NCBI GenBank assembly: GCA_028274465.1
Contig: CM051455.1
Location: 134,078,096-134,142,095 of the forward strand
From: Plantago ovata
Lineage: Eukaryota > Streptophyta > Magnoliopsida > Lamiales > Plantaginaceae
Direction: 5' to 3'
Length of the DNA stretch: 64,000 nt
Within the stretch, counting starts at the first letter, position 1. The number at the start of each line of letters is the position of its first letter. Made by a program: the position numbers and the translations under genes. This document shows positions 60,053 through 64,000 of the stretch, one piece after another. A model generated the notes under the pieces. It was given only the letters and a program-made list of their open reading frames with translations. It did not search any database and was not told the origin of the DNA.

Positions 60053-61800
60053 ATGCCACGACCTAGGAGGCCACGATACATGACCCCGCAGTCCCAGAGG
60101 GATGATACCGACGGAGAGGACACCGGGCAGGGCTCCCCTACTGTTTTAGGGACTCCACCTGGGTCGAGCAGGGGATCGACTCCTCATTCCTCCCTCCACG
60201 ACCCGTGGGCCCACGTTCCAGACGACGGTTGTCCCTTTCAAAGGTCGGAAGATGATCTTATGTGGAATGGTCGCCCTGTCCTTTACCCCAATGGAGAGAA
60301 GTAAGTATTAGGCATTAACTGATTTACGAACTTTTAATATATATATATACCGAACTAACCTTGTCACTATTGACTTACCTGTTCTTCACAGGTTGTATGG
60401 GGAGCACGCTGCTAAAGTACGCAGTTCGATAATACGGAACAGAATGGTCCCACCGCAAGAGGGTGGCAGCCAGTGGCATTGCATCCCGGACCAAATTAAG
60501 GGAGAGCTCTTCGAGGAGCTGAGGGTGAGTTAATAATCGTACATTAATTACCTAATTGTTTGTGTTGTGAGTGGTATGTTAGCCACTTTGTGTGAGTGGT
60601 ATGTTAGCCACTGTACTTGGGTGATATGTTAGTCACCATTGTTTTAGTGAAATATAGGACAATGTGAGTGGTATGTTAGCTACTGAACTTGGGTGATATG
60701 TTAGTCACCGATATACCTGAATAGATGTTGTTTTCCCTTGTTATATATTTGATACATGTTAGCTCCCCTTGTTATACTTGAATGTTTTTTAAGTATTCAC
60801 CAACGTATGTGTTTCGATGTTTATTTGTAATTGTGTAGAAAGAATTCTTCCTTCTGAAAGCATTGCTGATGGATCTCTGGTGGAGCTTCAACTCTCACGG
60901 TAGTGCCCTTTACAAGTGCATGGTTCACAGCCTGAAGAAAATGTGGAAAGAAAACCGTCCACGTACCGGTGATTGGCCCGGAGATGCAATTTGGGAGGCG
61001 TGGAAGGTGTATTGGGCTGACGGGAGAGTCCAGGCGCAGGCTGACCAGAACACTGAGAACCGGAAGAAGCAGCCGAATGATGGGACACGTACCCTGGTGA
61101 CACACCGTTTTGGCTCTGAGTCGATCGCTACAACACATGTGAGGCAGAAGGTAAGTATATTAACTTTGTGAATTCATCATTCTTATACTTGTTATTTACT
61201 TGCATTTCGAACTTTCAAACTAAGTATATGATGCTTTCATGTGTCATTCAGTTGAAGGATAAGGAGAGTCTCCTATTCACCCTGTTCTCGAGATCTCAGA
61301 AGGCCAAGAACGGACAGTGGTTGTGTGACGAGGCCACAACAATTGCGGTAAGTATCAACAATACATGTGTTTATTAAATACTGATGATTCATAACTAATT
61401 AACAACATAACTAACACCTTATACTCTTGATTTATAATTTCAGACGGCCTACGAGGACAGGATTCGTGATCAGGATCTCACTGTTGAGGAAATGAATGCC
61501 ATTTTCCTCGAGGTGAATCCTCCAGGCGAGAAGGGCCGTCGCTTGGGACTTGGGAGTGCAGCAGCCGTCCCTGAATTGGACTCGAGGCCGACTCGTCGTT
61601 CCCGTGCCAGTACATCTTCATCATCTTCAGCAGCAGCAGCAGCTTCCGCTCGAGAGCAGGCCCTCTTACTTCAGTTGCAGGAGAGGGATGAGGAGGTGAA
61701 GAGGCTAGCTGCGGAGCAGGCTGAGAAGAAGGCACAATTTGCTACTATGTTTGCTGAGCTGTATGCGAAGCTGGGGATGCCTCCACCTCCCTTTCCATGA
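60053..61800 (+). CDS. CACTA (En/Spm) TnpA-like protein, Transposase_24 type
   Basis: Five exons, 60053-60300, 60392-60524, 60839-61150, 61252-61347 and 61444-61800, encode 381 aa without a stop. The first ATG follows an AG, so a non-coding upstream exon is possible. Regions in order are a Ser/Pro/Arg-rich N-terminus (MPRPRRPRYMTPQ), a Trp-rich stretch (LLMDLWWSFNSHG, WEAWKVYW), the conserved QNTENRKKQPNDGT ... HRFGSESIA block typical of plant Ptta/En/Spm-associated proteins, a DEATTIATAYEDRI linker, and a Ser/Ala run followed by a coiled coil (LLLQLQERDEEVKRLAAEQA). TnpA proteins bind subterminal repeats of their own element. The repeat-dense 3' end 300 bp downstream fits that. Confidence 0.7.
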
Positions 61801-62057
61801 TACCCCTATCCTTTTCGACTTTATTTACTATTTTCTACATGAATACTGTGTACACTATGATATTATTTTGGATTAGTATTGTGTACGTATGATTATTATT
61901 ATATGTATGGAGGGTTTTGGTACATTTATTATGATTTTTTTGGATTATTTTTTGGTTTATAGAATTTCTGTAACATGTTGCTTAATTAAACAGGTTGCAT
62001 TTGATTTTGAGTCTCATTATTATATCTAAAAAATAAAAAAAAATAAAAAATATTTAG

Positions 62058-62400
62058 CAACCGATGGTCTCATCCGTCGCTATATACAGCGAGGGATAAG
62101 GCTTATCCGTCGCTAAAAGTCCCGGACTTTTAGCGACGGATAACGCTCATCCGTTGCTAATATTTAGCAACCGATGAGACTCATCCGTCGCTAAAAGTCG
62201 GTTGCTAAAAGTCAACCTCATTTTCCGTCGCTAATCCGTTGCAAATTAGCGACGGATTACTCATCGGTCGCTAATTCGCTAGCGACCAACGGTTTAGCGA
62301 CGACGATTTTATCCGTCGCTAAAAACACCGATCGGTCGCTAGCGAATTTTAGCAACCGATCGGGGTGGTTTAGCGACGGATGGGTCCGTCGCTAAACTCC
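62058..62400. repeat. CACTA subterminal repeat cluster
   Basis: About 19 copies of a 10-12-bp motif (TTAGCGACGGAT and variants TTAGCAACCGAT, ATCCGTCGCTAA) occur in both orientations in about 345 bp. They can pair into several hairpins. In En/Spm such motifs are the TnpA binding sites. Confidence 0.85.
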
Positions 62401-62437
62401 TGGTTGCTTGTAGTGAAAGTTCACTAATGCTGGTAAT

Positions 62438-63300
62438 GTTGGAGAATTAATATGTTGGTTGATTGAGAAACCGTTTTATTAAAGCCATAAAATATGCAAT
62501 TTAACTTGAGCGTTAAATTGTCTTGGGGACCTCTTTGAGCATTCTTTTAAATTTTCAACACCACTTGTTTTGTCATGTTTATACTCATCATGTAACGGGT
62601 TCAAACTACATAATGATGTAATACATGAGCGAAAAACAATTCTTGATGAATAAAACTTGGCTCAAAATAAGAAACTACAAGTTGGACGCGAGAACTTTGT
62701 GTGAATATTCTAGAAGATATATTTGTGGTTTCTTCTAGAATATTACTCCCAATTTTACTATTTTTCTCTTAATTTTCGAAATTATGCAGGAGTTAATTTG
62801 AACTCTTGGGTTTCAAATTTTTTTTATAACTCTTGGCTTGTCAACTACAATGAGGTTAAATGATGGGTTTATGGCATGGGTTAATTAGAGACCTTTGAAA
62901 TAGCTTTTTCTAGCTATAAAAGGTTGTATATATTGTCCATCAATTTGGGTAGAGAATAGTCTGAATTCTCCTTCGGTCCTTCCTCTCCTCCTTTGGCATC
63001 TCCATTCTCATCTTGACAATACATAGACTTGCATCTTTGCATACACTTAGAGGTGAAGAGAGTTCTAATAATTAACACTTGAAAGGTTGGAGGGAACTAG
63101 TTTTGTTACTTCCAAAACTAGTGTGATTGGACGTTGTACCTTGGGAGCACATTGCTCTTGTAGGCCTGGAGCACTGAGCAAATTGTGCTTAAGGGCAAGC
63201 GGTTAAAACGGTTGCCTCGTCCAGGATCAAATCCGAAATCTCTAGGTTCGTTGACGTCCTTATATCCACTAAAATTAACGTAAGTACTCGAGTTTCAATT
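62438..63300 (+). mobile_element. Possible LTR remnant
   Basis: Starts TGTTGGAGAATTAATATG, has CTATAAAAGGTTG near 62914, and continues into a leader-like stretch with GGTTGCCTCGTCCAGGATC. That order resembles a copia-type LTR, but no second LTR, TG..CA end pair or primer-binding site was identified. Confidence 0.3.
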
Positions 63301-63790
63301 TTTCACTCTTGTCGATGTTTTTTGTATATCTTGATTTGTGTACCATACTAATCATATATCGTTGTTATTTTTTTGGCATGTTTTGCGGTGGAAAACCGAA
63401 CCGGGAACCACAAATACGTAGGAAAACTGAATCGGGAACCATATCTTATGATGTTTTTCAAAGTAAATTAATAACTGATTCTACCGGTCTTAATTTTCAT
63501 ATGGTTCACAGAATCGTGATTGGTTTCAAGTTTCAACCATAACTCTTTGTAGTGGTCCTTTCTTTGTGGTAATTTGCCCTATGTTTTCCCGGAAGTCCGG
63601 AACAGAACAACAATCCTTTAATCTCCAAGGCCTTTTAAATACCAATTCTCCACCTTGTCCTTGTTATAAGATTTGAGCTTCTATTTCCCTTTCAACCATG
63701 TCCAACACCACATCTTCACTCTTTCAAGGGCTTGAACATATATATGTTCAATTCCTTTATTTCCTACATGCCTACATGAGTATTATGCAT

Positions 63791-63985
63791 GATCATGCTT
63801 TTGTAACCCAATTACAGTAAAAATTCTATTTGGAGGTTCAAATGACACTGGGACGAGAAAAAGTATGATCATGCTTTCGTAACTCAGTCTCAACTAAGTA
63901 CAGTAAAAATTCTCCGCAAATGACACTGGGACGAGGAAAAGTTTAAGAGCAAATGAGACACTGGACGAGAAAAAGTTCAAGATTA
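63791..63985. repeat. Short tandem repeats at the right window edge
   Basis: GATCATGCTTT(T/C)GTAAC, ACAGTAAAAATTCT and CAAATGACACTGGGACGAG recur in the same order twice. A third partial copy (CAAATGAGACACTGGACGAG) follows. The units are about 75-80 bp. Confidence 0.75.
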
Positions 63986-64000
63986 AAAAAAGTTGCAAAA

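Larger units (their letters stand above)
59832..62415 (+). mobile_element. CACTA (En/Spm) transposon, 3' portion
   Basis: The right end reads TTGCTTGTAGTG, the reverse complement of the CACTACAAG(C/A)A terminus of plant CACTA elements, ending at 62415. The TnpA-like ORF lies inside. No matching CACTACAAG end or repeat-rich left terminus is found upstream in the window, so the left boundary given is only the first coding-like piece; the element may be truncated or start further left. Confidence 0.8.

Noticed and set aside
61478-61735. Minus-strand ORF in the TnpA-like gene
   Set aside because: It is opposite the Ser/Ala and coiled-coil coding exon, which has the supported frame.
1-64000. CRISPR array, operon or bacterial-type system
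   Set aside because: The window is plant nuclear DNA with spliced genes. The tandem repeats lack regular unique spacers.

Overview
This is a eudicot plant nuclear window. It has multi-exon GT-AG genes, AT-rich introns, several TA-flanked MITEs with CTCCCTCCGT-type ends, a plant L1-type LINE, tRNA-derived SINE-like copies and a CACTA (En/Spm) terminus. The species cannot be fixed from sequence alone. Everything here was read by eye, with no database search.

Layout: (1) 1-17249 holds two near-identical copies of a JmjC/RING-like gene of the JMJ24/JMJ25 (KDM3/IBM1-like) family. Copy 2 (9432-17249) reads through as 11 exons and 524 codons. Copy 1 (1141-4480) has a one-base deletion and then runs into a 100-N assembly gap at the point where its similarity to copy 2 stops, so it may be a true tandem duplicate or an unmerged haplotype. 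All three positions expected to bind Fe(II) in the JmjC fold are substituted. (2) 18901-26971 holds two tandem secreted chimeras. Each has a signal peptide, a Cys module, a long Pro-rich extensin-like tract, a second Cys module and a Root_cap/LEA-related domain. The second has a one-base frameshift in its Pro-rich tract. (3) 27330-29100 is a decayed RNA polymerase II subunit 3 (RPB3-like) gene whose second intron contains a MITE nested in another MITE. (4) 29150-46945 is a gene-poor transposon region with SINE-like copies, MITEs, a 4.9-kb degenerate LINE inserted inside a MITE, a fold-back MITE and a possible 1.5-kb TIR element. (5) 47671-49145 (minus) is a four-exon D3-type cyclin of 357 aa with an LxCxE motif. 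(6) 52757-55974 (minus) is a seven-exon C2-domain protein with a YPP-rich tail, 252 aa. (7) 57565-62415 is transposon country: a 5'-truncated LINE tail with a perfect 13-bp TSD, an orphan alpha-SNAP exon, an AT-rich tandem array, and a CACTA element with an intact five-exon TnpA-like ORF and a 3' end packed with about 19 short subterminal repeats. (8) 62416-64000 has a possible LTR remnant and short direct repeats.

No operon-like or co-regulated system is evident. The most interesting signals are the predicted non-catalytic JmjC protein, the paired Cys-module/extensin/Root_cap genes with rapidly diverging linkers, and the nested insertions, which give a relative order of events.
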